Of a stretch of DNA of 49,132 nt, positions 15,802 to 25,180 are shown in pieces (position 1 is the first letter of the stretch; each line of letters opens with the position of its first letter). The position numbers were made by a program, and so were the translations under genes. This DNA is from UM-FILTER-42-14 sp964586055 (lineage in GTDB: Bacteria > Patescibacteriota > Microgenomatia > UBA1400 > PJMF01): positions 1 through 49,132 of the forward strand of contig CAZPFX010000005.1 of assembly GCA_964586055.1 (NCBI GenBank). Direction: 5' to 3'. The notes below the pieces were generated by a model that saw only the letters and a list, made by a program, of their open reading frames with translations, ran no database searches and was not told where the DNA came from.

Positions 15802-17309
15802 TTTGGCTCCGGATAGGTCCAAAACTTTGCGTTTTCTGGGGAGAATTCTTTTCTCTCATTCACGGGAAGTAGTTTAATAACTTGCAAAGAATAGCCTCCG
15901 CTATCAGTTCGTATCGTCTCTACAGATTCGACATTTTCACTATAGTATTCGTACAAATGAATATTGGCGGCGATCGAGAGAACTACATAGTCAGTCTCAT
16001 CTAGAATTTTGTTGTAGACATCTTTATCTATCGGTTCTGTTGGGGGCGAGTTTGGCGTTTCTCTTAGATCCAAGTCATGGCGATTCTTGATCAGATAAAA
16101 ATAAGGGTCTGGAATACTGCTTAGAAGAACGCGAGAATTTAGCGGTAGCGCGTCTGAAACTTTTGCTGAAAGGGGCGTGTACTGCGATCTGTTAATTGCC
16201 GATTCTTGTAGGGTCCTGAAGTAAATGAAAGAATTTGGGAGAAATAGTATGGGCAATAATACAAGCGCCAATACTTGCTTCTTTTTCCAAAGCCAAAATA
16301 TATTATCGGTTGCAGTCAAAGCCCCAAAAATTGGAATGTATATTACGTACCACATTTCCTTGAGAAGAATGGCTAAAGTAGTGCTAATTATGGTCAGAAA
16401 GAAAAGTAATCTGTATTTGGTTTCTGATAGTCTCTTTGTCACTACAGTTCTTATAAGATAAGCAACATTTGAAATGAGATATACGAGCAACACCCAGCGT
16501 TGCTCTGGTGAAAACTGCAGTAAGCGCCAGACATATATATCACTGAACTCTTTTCGATGCATTTGTAGCTGATTCTGTAGAAGGAAACTATTCCAGTCGG
16601 GAGAGACGCTTATTAGCCATAGAGATATTCCTACGAGTGATGGAGTTGTGAGAATTAAAAGACCAGTAATTTTCTTTTTTAGAGTTGTATTTAAAAATAA
16701 AATATTTAGACCAATTGGAATAGCAAAGATTATTCCCGTCGGATGAGTTAGGCATGACAAAGCAATAAGTACACCACTTAAGAGGTTAAAAAGATGGCGC
16801 TTTTGTTCAAGAAAGTGGAGGTGAAGTACGATTGAGACAACACCTAGGACGATTGTCAAGATCTCCATTCTTCCCACCATAGATGCTATTTGAAAATAGT
16901 GATCTAAAATTAGAAAAAGCATCGTCAGAACGCCAGCCCATCTCCAACCCGTAATTTTTTTTGAGATTAGAAAAACGCACGGAAGAATGATAAGGGCCAA
17001 AAGGAGTGAAAAAATTCTCATACTTAGAATACTGGCGCCGAAGACTTTGAAAAATGGCACTAATGAATAAAAGTAAATTGGTGGATACCAAAAAGCTTTA
17101 ATTTCTACACTGGGAATAAAGTCTCTAAAAAGTGTGGTGCTCAATTTGCTTCCGGCCATAAGTCTTGATGTCATATCAAAGTAAATAGCTTCATCCATGA
17201 ATGGGGCAAATTTCGTAAATAAAAGTAGAAGGGAGCTGAATATGAAGAATACAAATATGAAGACAGCCACTACCTTTGGTGAAACTGAGAAGTCACTTTC
17301 GATCTTCAT
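15798..17309 (-). CDS. GT39/ArnT-like polyprenyl-phosphate-sugar glycosyltransferase
   Basis: 503 residues, about ten membrane helices. KFAPFMDEAIYFDMTSRLM near residues 36-55 is the acidic first loop with the catalytic Asp-Glu pair of GT39/GT83 enzymes. It should transfer a sugar from a polyprenyl-phosphate donor on the outer face. I chose the ATG at 17309, which overlaps the GT2 stop as ATGA with GGAAG six bases upstream; an in-frame TTG lies at 17324. It sits directly after the enzyme likely to make its donor. Confidence 0.83.
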   Translation of the reverse strand: MKIESDFSVSPKVVAVFIFVFFIFSSLLLLFTKFAPFMDEAIYFDMTSRLMAGSKLSTTLFRDFIPSVEIKAFWYPPIYFYSLVPFFKVFGASILSMRIFSLLLALIILPCVFLISKKITGWRWAGVLTMLFLILDHYFQIASMVGRMEILTIVLGVVSIVLHLHFLEQKRHLFNLLSGVLIALSCLTHPTGIIFAIPIGLNILFLNTTLKKKITGLLILTTPSLVGISLWLISVSPDWNSFLLQNQLQMHRKEFSDIYVWRLLQFSPEQRWVLLVYLISNVAYLIRTVVTKRLSETKYRLLFFLTIISTTLAILLKEMWYVIYIPIFGALTATDNIFWLWKKKQVLALVLLPILFLPNSFIYFRTLQESAINRSQYTPLSAKVSDALPLNSRVLLSSIPDPYFYLIKNRHDLDLRETPNSPPTEPIDKDVYNKILDETDYVVLSIAANIHLYEYYSENVESVETIRTDSGGYSLQVIKLLPVNERKEFSPENAKFWTYPEPN

Positions 17310-18019
17310 AGATACTTCCACCAAATATTGGTCAAGTCCTTAATGCTTTGGATTATGAGTTTGAAATTAGTATTTGAAACCCCAGCCGTTCGGTTCGGAA
17401 AGTGAGATGGAATTTCTAAATATTTAAATCCTTTTTTTGTTAGCAAGGCGGTTGTTTCTGCTAAGACTAGGTAGTTTTTGGTCACAAGCTTGGTTTCCAG
17501 CAGTGCTTCGATTGCTGCTACGGGATAGGCTCTGTAGCCATTTGTATTATCTGACAGAGGACTTTCAAGAATTAGGCGAATGGAGGAGTTGGATAAATAA
17601 CTAAAAATTGTTCTAAATTTTGACCAACTAGTGATGCTAGAACCTGATAGGTAGCGCGAAGCGCAGACCACGGTGGTTGGAGTGATCTTGCTTATCATGG
17701 CTGGTAGAAGCTCTGGTTCGTGGGAGTGATCAGCATCCATTTCGATAAAAACCTTGCTTAATAATTTTTCATGAGCGAAACGGAAGCCTCTCAGTGCGGC
17801 CGCTCCCCGACCCTGTTTTCCAGTTCCACGAACCAAGCTGACATTATTTTCTTTAGCAAAGTTTTCCTCTACAATTTTTGCAGTGCCGTCTGGTGAGTTG
17901 TCATCGACGATTACAACTTGGGCGCCAGGAACTACTTGAAGGATCTCTTTAACAAGTGATGAAATATTTTCTGCCTCATTAAACGTCGGAATGATAATGG
18001 CGACGTGAGAATACTTCAT
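17306..18019 (-). CDS. Polyprenyl-phosphate mannose synthase-like GT2
   Basis: 237 residues of the DPM1-like GT2 group. It shows IIIPTFNEAENISSLV, VIVDDNSPDGTAKIVEE, the DXD-like EMDADHSHEPELLP, and SRYLSGSSITSWSKFR before the acceptor helix. There are no C-terminal membrane helices, as in soluble DPM1. It makes polyprenyl-phosphate-sugar (mannose or glucose; not distinguishable) from a nucleotide sugar on the inner face. ATGA overlaps link it to genes on both sides. Confidence 0.9.
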   Translation of the reverse strand: MKYSHVAIIIPTFNEAENISSLVKEILQVVPGAQVVIVDDNSPDGTAKIVEENFAKENNVSLVRGTGKQGRGAAALRGFRFAHEKLLSKVFIEMDADHSHEPELLPAMISKITPTTVVCASRYLSGSSITSWSKFRTIFSYLSNSSIRLILESPLSDNTNGYRAYPVAAIEALLETKLVTKNYLVLAETTALLTKKGFKYLEIPSHFPNRTAGVSNTNFKLIIQSIKDLTNIWWKYL

Positions 18020-19206
18020 CTGAAAAATTCATGAATAGTTTCTGGGAGATATTTCAGGTCTGATCGACTTAGGTCTTGATGCATGCCAAAATAACAGCCA
18101 GCTTTAGTGCAGTACTCTGCAATTGGGAGATTTTCTTGAGAAAAGCTGAGGTTTTTATAGACAGGCTGGCCTAGAATTGGCAGCAGTGGTCTCGTCTCAA
18201 TACCCCTAGCTTCTAGGTGGAGCATGAATTTTTCGAGCGACCAGCTTGGATTTTTCAAAGTATGCGGGGTTAACAATATGGGAAAAGCTAGTAGCGTGTA
18301 GTCTTGATCTTTTTCGAATTTTGGCAATTGTAAAAATTGGTCCAAATCTGAAAGCTTCTTCATTAAATACTCTGTATTTTTTTGCCTTTTATTAAGAATT
18401 TTGTCAATGTCTTCTAGCTGGGAAAGTCCTACGGCAGCCTCAAACTCTGATAAGCGATAACTGTAGCCAAGGTGTTCAAAAGAAAATCTAGCTTGAATTA
18501 AAGATGCTAGCTCTTTTTTTGTTGCCTTGTCATCGTCGTCGATAGAAAGATAACTAGTGTTTCGGCCGTGATTGATTAAACTTTGCATCAGTTCAGCCAG
18601 CGAGGAGTCATTCGTAGTTATAATTCCTCCAATGCCAGTAGCGATGAGATGGGCTGAGTAAGTAGAAAAGGCGCTAGCGATACCAAAGCTTCCCACCTTT
18701 TTCCCCTGATGAGAGGCGGCTAAGGCCTCACAACAGTCTTCAATGATTAAAAGCTTATGTTTCTTGGCTATACCAACTATCTTATCCATTTCAGCGGGCC
18801 TACCAAATACATGGACAGGAATAATGGCGCGGGTTTTTTTGTTTATTTTTTTTTCGAGAAGGCTTGGATCCATGTTGAAAGATGACTGATCTACGTCGAC
18901 TAAAACGGGCTTGAGTCCAATCTGGATAACGACATTGATAGTAGCAACGAAAGTCACCGCAGGAACAATAATTTCATCCCCGTCATGCCATTTGTATCGA
19001 ATTTTCAGAGCAGTGAGAATTGTGTGCAGGGCCGCAGTGCCACTGTTGCAAACAATACCTTGGGTGCACTCATGAAGCTTAGCGAACTCATGCTCAAATT
19101 TTTGACAAAATGGTCCGTAACTAAGCCGCTTGGTTTTAAGAACTTCAGAAACATAGCGCTTAGTCTTGGCAGAAATATAAACTGATCCTAAAGGCACATT
19201 TTGCAT
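18016..19206 (-). CDS. DegT/DnrJ/EryC1-fold PLP enzyme, E1/ColD-like (His at the Lys site)
   Basis: 396 residues with the sugar-aminotransferase fold: VCNSGTAALHTILTALK, PVLVDVDQSSFNMD, IIEDCCEALAASHQGKKVG, GYSYRLSEFEAAVGL. At the PLP Schiff-base site, where aminotransferases have Lys, it reads AFSTYSAHLIATGIGG. A His there, with the EDCCEA context, matches the E1 (RfbH) and ColD dehydratases, which use PMP to remove the C3 hydroxyl. It may therefore deoxygenate rather than aminate a nucleotide sugar. First gene of the glycan operon; a -10-like TACTAT lies 8 bases before the ATG. Confidence 0.85.
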   Translation of the reverse strand: MQNVPLGSVYISAKTKRYVSEVLKTKRLSYGPFCQKFEHEFAKLHECTQGIVCNSGTAALHTILTALKIRYKWHDGDEIIVPAVTFVATINVVIQIGLKPVLVDVDQSSFNMDPSLLEKKINKKTRAIIPVHVFGRPAEMDKIVGIAKKHKLLIIEDCCEALAASHQGKKVGSFGIASAFSTYSAHLIATGIGGIITTNDSSLAELMQSLINHGRNTSYLSIDDDDKATKKELASLIQARFSFEHLGYSYRLSEFEAAVGLSQLEDIDKILNKRQKNTEYLMKKLSDLDQFLQLPKFEKDQDYTLLAFPILLTPHTLKNPSWSLEKFMLHLEARGIETRPLLPILGQPVYKNLSFSQENLPIAEYCTKAGCYFGMHQDLSRSDLKYLPETIHEFFR

Positions 19207-19258
19207 TAGAAGTTATAGTACCGCTAGTTGGTAGGGTTGACTACGTGGAGTTGGTTAG

Positions 19259-20449
19259 TTATTCGTAGCGCAAAGCGTCGATGGGATTAAGCTTGGCTGC
19301 TTGGCTAGCAGGATAGTAGCCAAAGAGGATGCCGACGCCGATAGATACTCCACACGACAAGAGAATTGAGGATGCCTCAACAACGAATGGAATGCCCATG
19401 GCGTTAGATGCGATGTAAGACACCGCCATGCCGATGAGAATACCAATAATACCCCCGCTTATAGTAAGAACGATTGCTTCAATCAAGAATTGAGCCAGGA
19501 TATTTTTGTTTTTTGCGCCAAGGGCCTTGAGAAGACCAATTTCTTTTGTTCGTTCAGTAACGGTCACTAGCATGATGTTCATAATGCCGATGCCACCGAC
19601 GACGAGTGAGATGGCAGCGATTCCAGATAAAAGTGCGGTAAGAGTGCCAGTGACAGTGCTGATGGTGTCTATAAAGCTTTGTGAGTTGCGGACGTTAAAA
19701 TCAATGGCTTCAACATCAGTAATGTTATGGTTGTCCATGAGTAAGGCTTCAATGTCATCGGTGGCTGTATCAATAAGCTCTGTCTCTGAAACTAGAACAC
19801 TAATGCTATCTAGATAGGTTTGTCCAAATAAAAGAGTTTGGCCCGTCGTAATGGGAATGTATGCAGAGCTGCTGTCCGTCAATACACCAACAACCTGAAA
19901 AACTATGCCGTCGATTCTTACTGTTTTTCCAATCACGTACTCATTCGCCTCTTCGCCGAAGAGTTCTTCAACAATTTCATCGCCTAGAACCACGTCTTTG
20001 GAAGAAATAAGCACACTGTCTTCATCGAAAAATTTTCCAGTGGTAAAGTCGAGCGAATTAATTTCAGAGTAACTAGCATCAACTCCAGAAATTTGAGCAG
20101 ACGTTGCTTCACTATTTGCAGTGATTGTTTTATTTTTCCCTGCCATTCGACTAACTGAAAGTACATTCACTAGTTTCTCAATATCCTCTGCATCGGAACT
20201 AACCAGAGTTGTAACAGTGCTACTGCTTTGGCCAGGACCATGCCTAAGTTTTCCTGGAGAGATAGTGAGGACGTTGACGCCAAAGGAGCTAATATCGCTG
20301 ACGATAGAGGCAGTTGATCCTGCTCCAAGAGACATAATGATGATCACTGAGGCAATGCCGATGATAATGCCAGACATTGTTAGAAGTGTCCGCGCAATAT
20401 TTCGTCGCAACGCTTGGAAGGCAAGTAGTAGTAGCTCGTCAATTTCCAT
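19259..20449 (-). CDS. MacB-like ABC transporter permease
   Basis: 396 residues with the MacB/FtsX layout: one N-terminal helix (TLLTMSGIIIGIASVIIIM), a ~220-residue extracytoplasmic domain with the MacB_PCD sequence (VNVLTISPGK, SARI-like stretch), then three C-terminal helices starting near GGIGIMNIMLVTVTERTKEIGLLKALGA, the family hallmark. It works as a dimer with the ATPase encoded 2 bases upstream. The substrate is unknown; MacB-type permeases are mechanotransmission exporters of peptides, toxins or lipoproteins. Confidence 0.92.
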   Translation of the reverse strand: MEIDELLLLAFQALRRNIARTLLTMSGIIIGIASVIIIMSLGAGSTASIVSDISSFGVNVLTISPGKLRHGPGQSSSTVTTLVSSDAEDIEKLVNVLSVSRMAGKNKTITANSEATSAQISGVDASYSEINSLDFTTGKFFDEDSVLISSKDVVLGDEIVEELFGEEANEYVIGKTVRIDGIVFQVVGVLTDSSSAYIPITTGQTLLFGQTYLDSISVLVSETELIDTATDDIEALLMDNHNITDVEAIDFNVRNSQSFIDTISTVTGTLTALLSGIAAISLVVGGIGIMNIMLVTVTERTKEIGLLKALGAKNKNILAQFLIEAIVLTISGGIIGILIGMAVSYIASNAMGIPFVVEASSILLSCGVSIGVGILFGYYPASQAAKLNPIDALRYE

Positions 20450-20451
20450 CT

Positions 20452-21150
20452 TTATTTCTTTGTATTCTTATCGCTTACCAACTCACCGTCTTGAAGCTTG
20501 ATAACTCTTTTGCCAAAGTTTGCAATATCCTGTTCGTGAGTAATGACAATTATGGTGGCACCTTGTTTATTCAGTTTGACTAATGTGTCCATGATTTCGT
20601 GAGCTGTGATAGAGTCTAGATTTCCAGTTGGCTCGTCGGCCAAAATAATGCTTGGATTCATAACCAAAGCTCTGGCGATAGCGACTCTTTGAATTTGTCC
20701 GCCCGACAAATGGTTTGAAAGGTTGTGAGCCTTATCCTCTAGATTTACCAATTTTAGTTTTTCCATCGCTCTCTGCTCTCTCAACTTCTTGTCAACATTG
20801 GCATACATCATTGGTCTTTTGACATTCTCGAGTACGGTGGTGCGAGCTAACAAATTAAATGATTGAAAAACAAAGCCAATTTCTTGATTGCGAATTTCGG
20901 CCAGCTCGTCACTATCATACTTACTAATATTTTTATTTTTAAGCAAATACTCACCCGTTGTGGGTACGTCTAGTGCTCCCATGATATTCATGACCGTAGA
21001 TTTTCCGCTACCGGATGGACCCATGATGCTGAGGAAGTCTCCTGGGAAAATGCTAAAACTCACGCCTTTTAGAGCCTGGTACTTAATGGGTCCGGTGACG
21101 TATGTTTTAGTGATATTTTTGAACTCAATGAGAGGCTTTTTTTTTGACAT
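20452..21150 (-). CDS. ABC transporter ATP-binding protein, MacB/LolD group
   Basis: 232 residues with Walker A GPSGSGKST, Q-loop FVFQSFNLL, signature LSGGQIQRVAIARAL, Walker B IILADEPTGNLD and H-loop VITHEQDI. The spacing is that of the MacB/LolD/FtsE branch. Its start overlaps the adaptor stop as TAATG. It supplies ATP hydrolysis for the following permease. Confidence 0.95.
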   Translation of the reverse strand: MSKKKPLIEFKNITKTYVTGPIKYQALKGVSFSIFPGDFLSIMGPSGSGKSTVMNIMGALDVPTTGEYLLKNKNISKYDSDELAEIRNQEIGFVFQSFNLLARTTVLENVKRPMMYANVDKKLREQRAMEKLKLVNLEDKAHNLSNHLSGGQIQRVAIARALVMNPSIILADEPTGNLDSITAHEIMDTLVKLNKQGATIIVITHEQDIANFGKRVIKLQDGELVSDKNTKK

Positions 21151-22349
21151 TACTTGCCGCCTGCTCCACCGAAAAGCCCAACACTTGATTTCTTTTCTGA
21201 GTCGCTAGAGCTTTGGCTTATAATTATTTCCTGATCAAGCTCTAGGCCAAACACAACCTCAGTCATTGATTCGCCCTCAATACCAATCTCTATTGGCATA
21301 TAAAGTGGTTCGCCAGTTTTTTTGCTGAGAATTTGTACGGCTTTACTACCTTGGTATGGCTTGATAGCTGAGTTAGGGACAACTAAAACGTTGTCTTTAC
21401 TCTGAGTAGTAATGTCAACCTGAACTGTCATGGCTGGTCTGATGGCTGAGCTTGGCTCAGATAGCACCAGATAGATATTGTAGGTAACTACACCTGAGTT
21501 TTCAGTGCCAAACTCATCTACTCTTTTCACTACAGCATCAAATGGAGTGGTACTGAGAGCATCAACGCTCACCTTCGCAAGTTGTCCTGGTTCTATTGTG
21601 ACTACACTAGCTTCACTAACTGTCAGTTTTACCCAGGTTTCTACTGCCGAGCCAATTACCATGGCATTTTGACTTGCTGTCACCTCTTGTCCGGGTGAAA
21701 CGCTGAGATTGGCTATCGTTCCACTAATTGGCGCTGTGACCTTACCATCTATGGTCGCTTGGTATGAAAACCACGAACTACTGACCGCTGCTTTAGCCTG
21801 AGAAATAATGGCATCCTGATCTAGGTATTTTTCTTCTGCGGCTAGCCAGTCTCTATTTGTTTGAATGTAAATTGGATCATCTACTGATAGTTCTGTATCA
21901 AGTGACTTTGACTCAAATGACTCGTGAGCCGCCCACATAGCGGATTCATTGGAATTTTTTGTTCTCTCTGCTGTGTCAAGATTATTTTTGGCAGTTAAGT
22001 AGTTTGAGTATGCTCGCGATCTATCCTCTGCAGTCGCACCGCTGGTGACTTCAAAAAGTGCTTGGCCGCGCGTTACTGTGTCGCCATTATCAACGTAAAT
22101 TTCAGAAACCACCCCAGTAATTGTAGAGGTGACATCAGTCTTACCTGTGCTCATGATTTCTCCAGTCTCTGAAACTATCTCTTCGACAGAGCCCATGGCG
22201 ACTGCTCCAGTTTTGTAGGTGATTTCAGCGCTGCTATCTGATTTGGGTATTAGTAAATATATCGCGACTATCACCACCCCAACGAGCAGTATTTTTTTCA
22301 GCAAAGAAATTCTTTTGAACCAATTCCAAGCGTTAGTTATTTTTTTCAT
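21150..22349 (-). CDS. MacA/HlyD-family membrane-fusion adaptor
   Basis: 399 residues: one N-terminal anchor helix (ILLVGVVIVAIYLLI), then a split lipoyl/barrel-sandwich domain (VSEIYVDNGDTVTRGQALFEV and VTAPISGTIANLSVSPGQ) around a helical hairpin, a beta-barrel domain (WVKLTVSEASVVTIEPGQ) and a membrane-proximal domain. GGAGGTG lies 8 bases before the ATG, which overlaps the upstream stop by 4 bases. With no outer-membrane channel gene nearby and a likely single-membrane host, the adaptor may gate export to the exterior directly. Confidence 0.9.
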   Translation of the reverse strand: MKKITNAWNWFKRISLLKKILLVGVVIVAIYLLIPKSDSSAEITYKTGAVAMGSVEEIVSETGEIMSTGKTDVTSTITGVVSEIYVDNGDTVTRGQALFEVTSGATAEDRSRAYSNYLTAKNNLDTAERTKNSNESAMWAAHESFESKSLDTELSVDDPIYIQTNRDWLAAEEKYLDQDAIISQAKAAVSSSWFSYQATIDGKVTAPISGTIANLSVSPGQEVTASQNAMVIGSAVETWVKLTVSEASVVTIEPGQLAKVSVDALSTTPFDAVVKRVDEFGTENSGVVTYNIYLVLSEPSSAIRPAMTVQVDITTQSKDNVLVVPNSAIKPYQGSKAVQILSKKTGEPLYMPIEIGIEGESMTEVVFGLELDQEIIISQSSSDSEKKSSVGLFGGAGGK

Positions 22350-22645
22350 TCTTTTGCACCTCCACCGTGCCCACCGGTAATCATTCTTAGTATTCCTGGA
22401 CCACTCCCATGCTCACCACCATCAGAAAAGTTGGGACGCTCTTCCTCTAGTTTCTTTTCGATTTCTTCATCAGAAAGTCCCTGCGCTTTCCAACTTTGGA
22501 TAGATAATTCACGTTGTTCTTCCATTGCTGCAAAACGAACACTCCTTTGTTTTTGGGCTTTGTAGTAATTAAATCCTAGGAATATGGCTAAGGCTAGAAC
22601 TCCAGCGCCCACCCACAACAACATTTTTTTCTTTGAATTCTTCAT
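22346..22645 (-). CDS. Small single-span membrane protein of the MacAB-like operon
   Basis: About 99 residues: MKNSKKKMLLWVGAGVLALA is a basic start and membrane helix, followed by an outside coiled segment (QGLSDEEIEKKLEEERP) and a Gly/His-rich tail (GGEHGSGPG, GGHGGG). GGAGAAG lies 6 bases before the ATG at 22645, which I prefer to the TTG at 22660. First gene of the exporter operon, overlapping the adaptor by ATGA. No family recognised; it could be a transporter accessory subunit or a metal-binding sensor. Confidence 0.75.
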   Translation of the reverse strand: MKNSKKKMLLWVGAGVLALAIFLGFNYYKAQKQRSVRFAAMEEQRELSIQSWKAQGLSDEEIEKKLEEERPNFSDGGEHGSGPGILRMITGGHGGGAKE

Positions 22646-22719
22646 TAAAATCTTCTCCAATTAATACTTGGAACACATGTAATACGAACTAAAATATTTT
22701 TTCTTTCAGAGAAACCATT

Positions 22720-24696
22720 TTACTCTGCAAATTGCGCTTCGTGTTGTCGTTTTTCTTCCATTAGTCTTATCTTATCCGATATTGTCGATCGTAAGTACCA
22801 CCAGGCTTGATTTGGATGTGATAGGCATTGGAAGATTTTTGTTGGGCAGTGTGGGGCAAAATAAATTGTTGTTTGTTCAGAAAATTCCCCGTTGGAAATA
22901 GTGATTTTAGTTTTCAAGGCAGTGTCATTTTCAAAGTCAATAAACTGCATACCATTACTACCATGCTGTTCGTGAATTGTTATTTTTGAAATTTCAGCTT
23001 CGGTCACAACGCTCGGGTACTCTCCCAAAAGCACTGGCTGATCGTCGGAGTCTTTGGGGAAAAGTACCAATCGAACAGGGTTGCGTCCCGCAATTGCATA
23101 GTCGTTATTTACGAAGACATAACTATTTTTTGCGTTCAATGGTTTCATAGTTATCTCGGGGAACAGCAATGCAGAATATTTTTTTCTTATTGTTGATAGA
23201 TCAAAGTCATTAATAAAAGGCGAAAATTTTATAAAGTCCCCCACTTCATTTTTAGAAAAACCCCATAAGACCTCATTGTCACCGTGCCAAGATAAGTTGG
23301 CAACTTGATCATGATTTTTATGAAGTAGAAAGTCTGATGATCTAAATCTAGCTATTTCGCTTTGGTCTTGAAAATATACTATATTATTATTCTCTTTTTT
23401 CACTTCAACACTCCCGTTTTCTCCCAGTATATTTATTCCCACAGGTGTACCCAGTTCTTCAAGGCGGTTAATGAGTGAGTCGTTATGGACAACTAACGAA
23501 TCTTGGTTTTTCGTATCGATTCTAGAGCCATCGATGATGAATGGCACAACCCACCAGCCAAGCTTTTCTGAAATATCATTCAGGTATGGATCTTCAAACC
23601 TTGAATCGTAGAGACGAAGGTCGGTCAGCGATAACACTCCCCCGCTCAGTCTGAGCCTGGCCCTATATGTGTTTGTGGTTATCCACCAAGCTTTCTCACC
23701 TGGATTTTCAGAAGAATTGCCGCCATAAATCTGAACGTCATTGTTATTATTAGATCTTAACCAATCTTCGAAATTTTCCAGCGTTGCTACTACATTGTTT
23801 TCTGCTTGCCATTCATTCACAAATTCAAGCTGCCTAAAGAACTCTTCATGAGAGTCTTGACCCATTGAATTTTCCAAACCAATCAGCGCGAAAGTATAGT
23901 TTCCCAACTGATTGTGTGCCTGGGTAAATAGATGTTCGAAGTAGTCGAGACCTGCGTGCCTAAAAGCGTAGTCATTTGGCTGAGATGTATACGAGCTCGA
24001 TCGATCTCCGTAGTTAAAGACAGGATCCATAATTGTTTGTCTAACTATGAGAGGTTGGGAAAAATTTCCTTGTTCAGGAACCAAAGCCCAGTTATCTGAT
24101 GGCCAGTATGGATACTGCATAGGGCCGCCGTAGAGAGTGTATGAATCTGTGCCAAATTGTTCGCGAGTTATTTGATGAACCATGACTCCATATTGTTTTT
24201 TTAAGTACGCGAGTGACCAGGGATCTATCATCCACGATGACGAAAAAGAGGGGTAATGGCCCAGAGCTTCCCTAAATTGCAACATGTGTGTATCAATAAG
24301 TTTTTTTCTATCTGCTTGAGAGTAGCCAATGAGAAACACATTTTGGGCCTCGTACCATTGATCAGGTTTTCCTTTATATATAACCTCAGCTTGAGTAGCT
24401 AGTTCGGGGGTAATCTCTAAAAGAGCTCCATAGCTGAATTGCGGATACTCTTTTGCCAAACTAACAAATTCATGGTTTTCTAAGGCATCAATTCTCAAGG
24501 CAAAATTGGCTGATAGATTTAGTTCTGCAAGTTTTTCAAGTTGTGTTTGAAAATTTGCGACAGATCCCACATCACAGCATTCCTCTCCACGGACTTGGTT
24601 GAGGATTATGGTGAAGTGCTGTTGATCAGTTGCGAAGATTTTTGAGGGCGATGCTAGTAGAAAAAGGGCTAGGAGAAAGGCCAGAAGTTTTTTCAT
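22720..24696 (-). CDS. Secreted NodB-like polysaccharide-deacetylase-fold protein
   Basis: 658 residues with a clear signal peptide (MKKLLAFLLALFLLASPSKIFA). Residues ~28-320 read as a glycoside hydrolase/deacetylase (NodB-type) barrel: FTIILNQVRGEE, LSANFALRIDALENHEFVSL, YGALLEITPE, FSSSWMIDPWSLAYLKKQYGV. The canonical His-x3-His metal site is not obvious, so it may be a carbohydrate-binding or inactive relative. The C-terminal half is beta-rich. Its start overlaps the Nudix stop by 4 bases. Substrate unknown. Confidence 0.6.
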   Translation of the reverse strand: MKKLLAFLLALFLLASPSKIFATDQQHFTIILNQVRGEECCDVGSVANFQTQLEKLAELNLSANFALRIDALENHEFVSLAKEYPQFSYGALLEITPELATQAEVIYKGKPDQWYEAQNVFLIGYSQADRKKLIDTHMLQFREALGHYPSFSSSWMIDPWSLAYLKKQYGVMVHQITREQFGTDSYTLYGGPMQYPYWPSDNWALVPEQGNFSQPLIVRQTIMDPVFNYGDRSSSYTSQPNDYAFRHAGLDYFEHLFTQAHNQLGNYTFALIGLENSMGQDSHEEFFRQLEFVNEWQAENNVVATLENFEDWLRSNNNNDVQIYGGNSSENPGEKAWWITTNTYRARLRLSGGVLSLTDLRLYDSRFEDPYLNDISEKLGWWVVPFIIDGSRIDTKNQDSLVVHNDSLINRLEELGTPVGINILGENGSVEVKKENNNIVYFQDQSEIARFRSSDFLLHKNHDQVANLSWHGDNEVLWGFSKNEVGDFIKFSPFINDFDLSTIRKKYSALLFPEITMKPLNAKNSYVFVNNDYAIAGRNPVRLVLFPKDSDDQPVLLGEYPSVVTEAEISKITIHEQHGSNGMQFIDFENDTALKTKITISNGEFSEQTTIYFAPHCPTKIFQCLSHPNQAWWYLRSTISDKIRLMEEKRQHEAQFAE

Positions 24697-25175
24697 TTAA
24701 CTGCCTCTAACACTTTTTTCGCATCCACAGAACTAAAAATTTTAAGATCAGGAATTTTTGTGAGTGGTACCCACTCTGCCATTTCAGCGTATTTTTTTTC
24801 GTTTTCGTCAAGATATTTTGTTGAAAGCTCACCGCCAATGACTTTGCATTCATAGAATACGTGGATTGAGTGAACAAAATTTCCCTTAAAGGGAAGTTTA
24901 AAAAAAGAATTTTGGCAATGCAAAATTTTGCCAACTGATATCTCGATGCCAGTTTCTTCTTTGACTTCTCTCTTTAAAGCATCTTCAGTATTTTCCCCAA
25001 GTTCAATTCCTCCTCCTGGGAAATTATATCCGTTCCACTGTTTTGATAGTAAGATTTTATCTTCTTGGATTATGACTCCATACACCGCTGGTCTGAAAGT
25101 AAGTTCATCACTTGAAACTTCGAAGGTCTTTCCTTCGATGTCTTCGCAAGTGATTGTTGTTGGAGATTTTTGCAT
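24693..25175 (-). CDS. Nudix hydrolase
   Basis: 160 residues. The Nudix box is complete: GGIELGENTEDALKREVKEE followed by TGI, fitting Gx5Ex7REUxEExGU. It hydrolyses a nucleoside diphosphate linked to another group; the specific substrate cannot be predicted. It is co-directional with the C39-like gene (5-base gap) and overlaps the secreted-protein gene. Confidence 0.93.
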   Translation of the reverse strand: MQKSPTTITCEDIEGKTFEVSSDELTFRPAVYGVIIQEDKILLSKQWNGYNFPGGGIELGENTEDALKREVKEETGIEISVGKILHCQNSFFKLPFKGNFVHSIHVFYECKVIGGELSTKYLDENEKKYAEMAEWVPLTKIPDLKIFSSVDAKKVLEAVK

Positions 25176-25180
25176 AAAAC

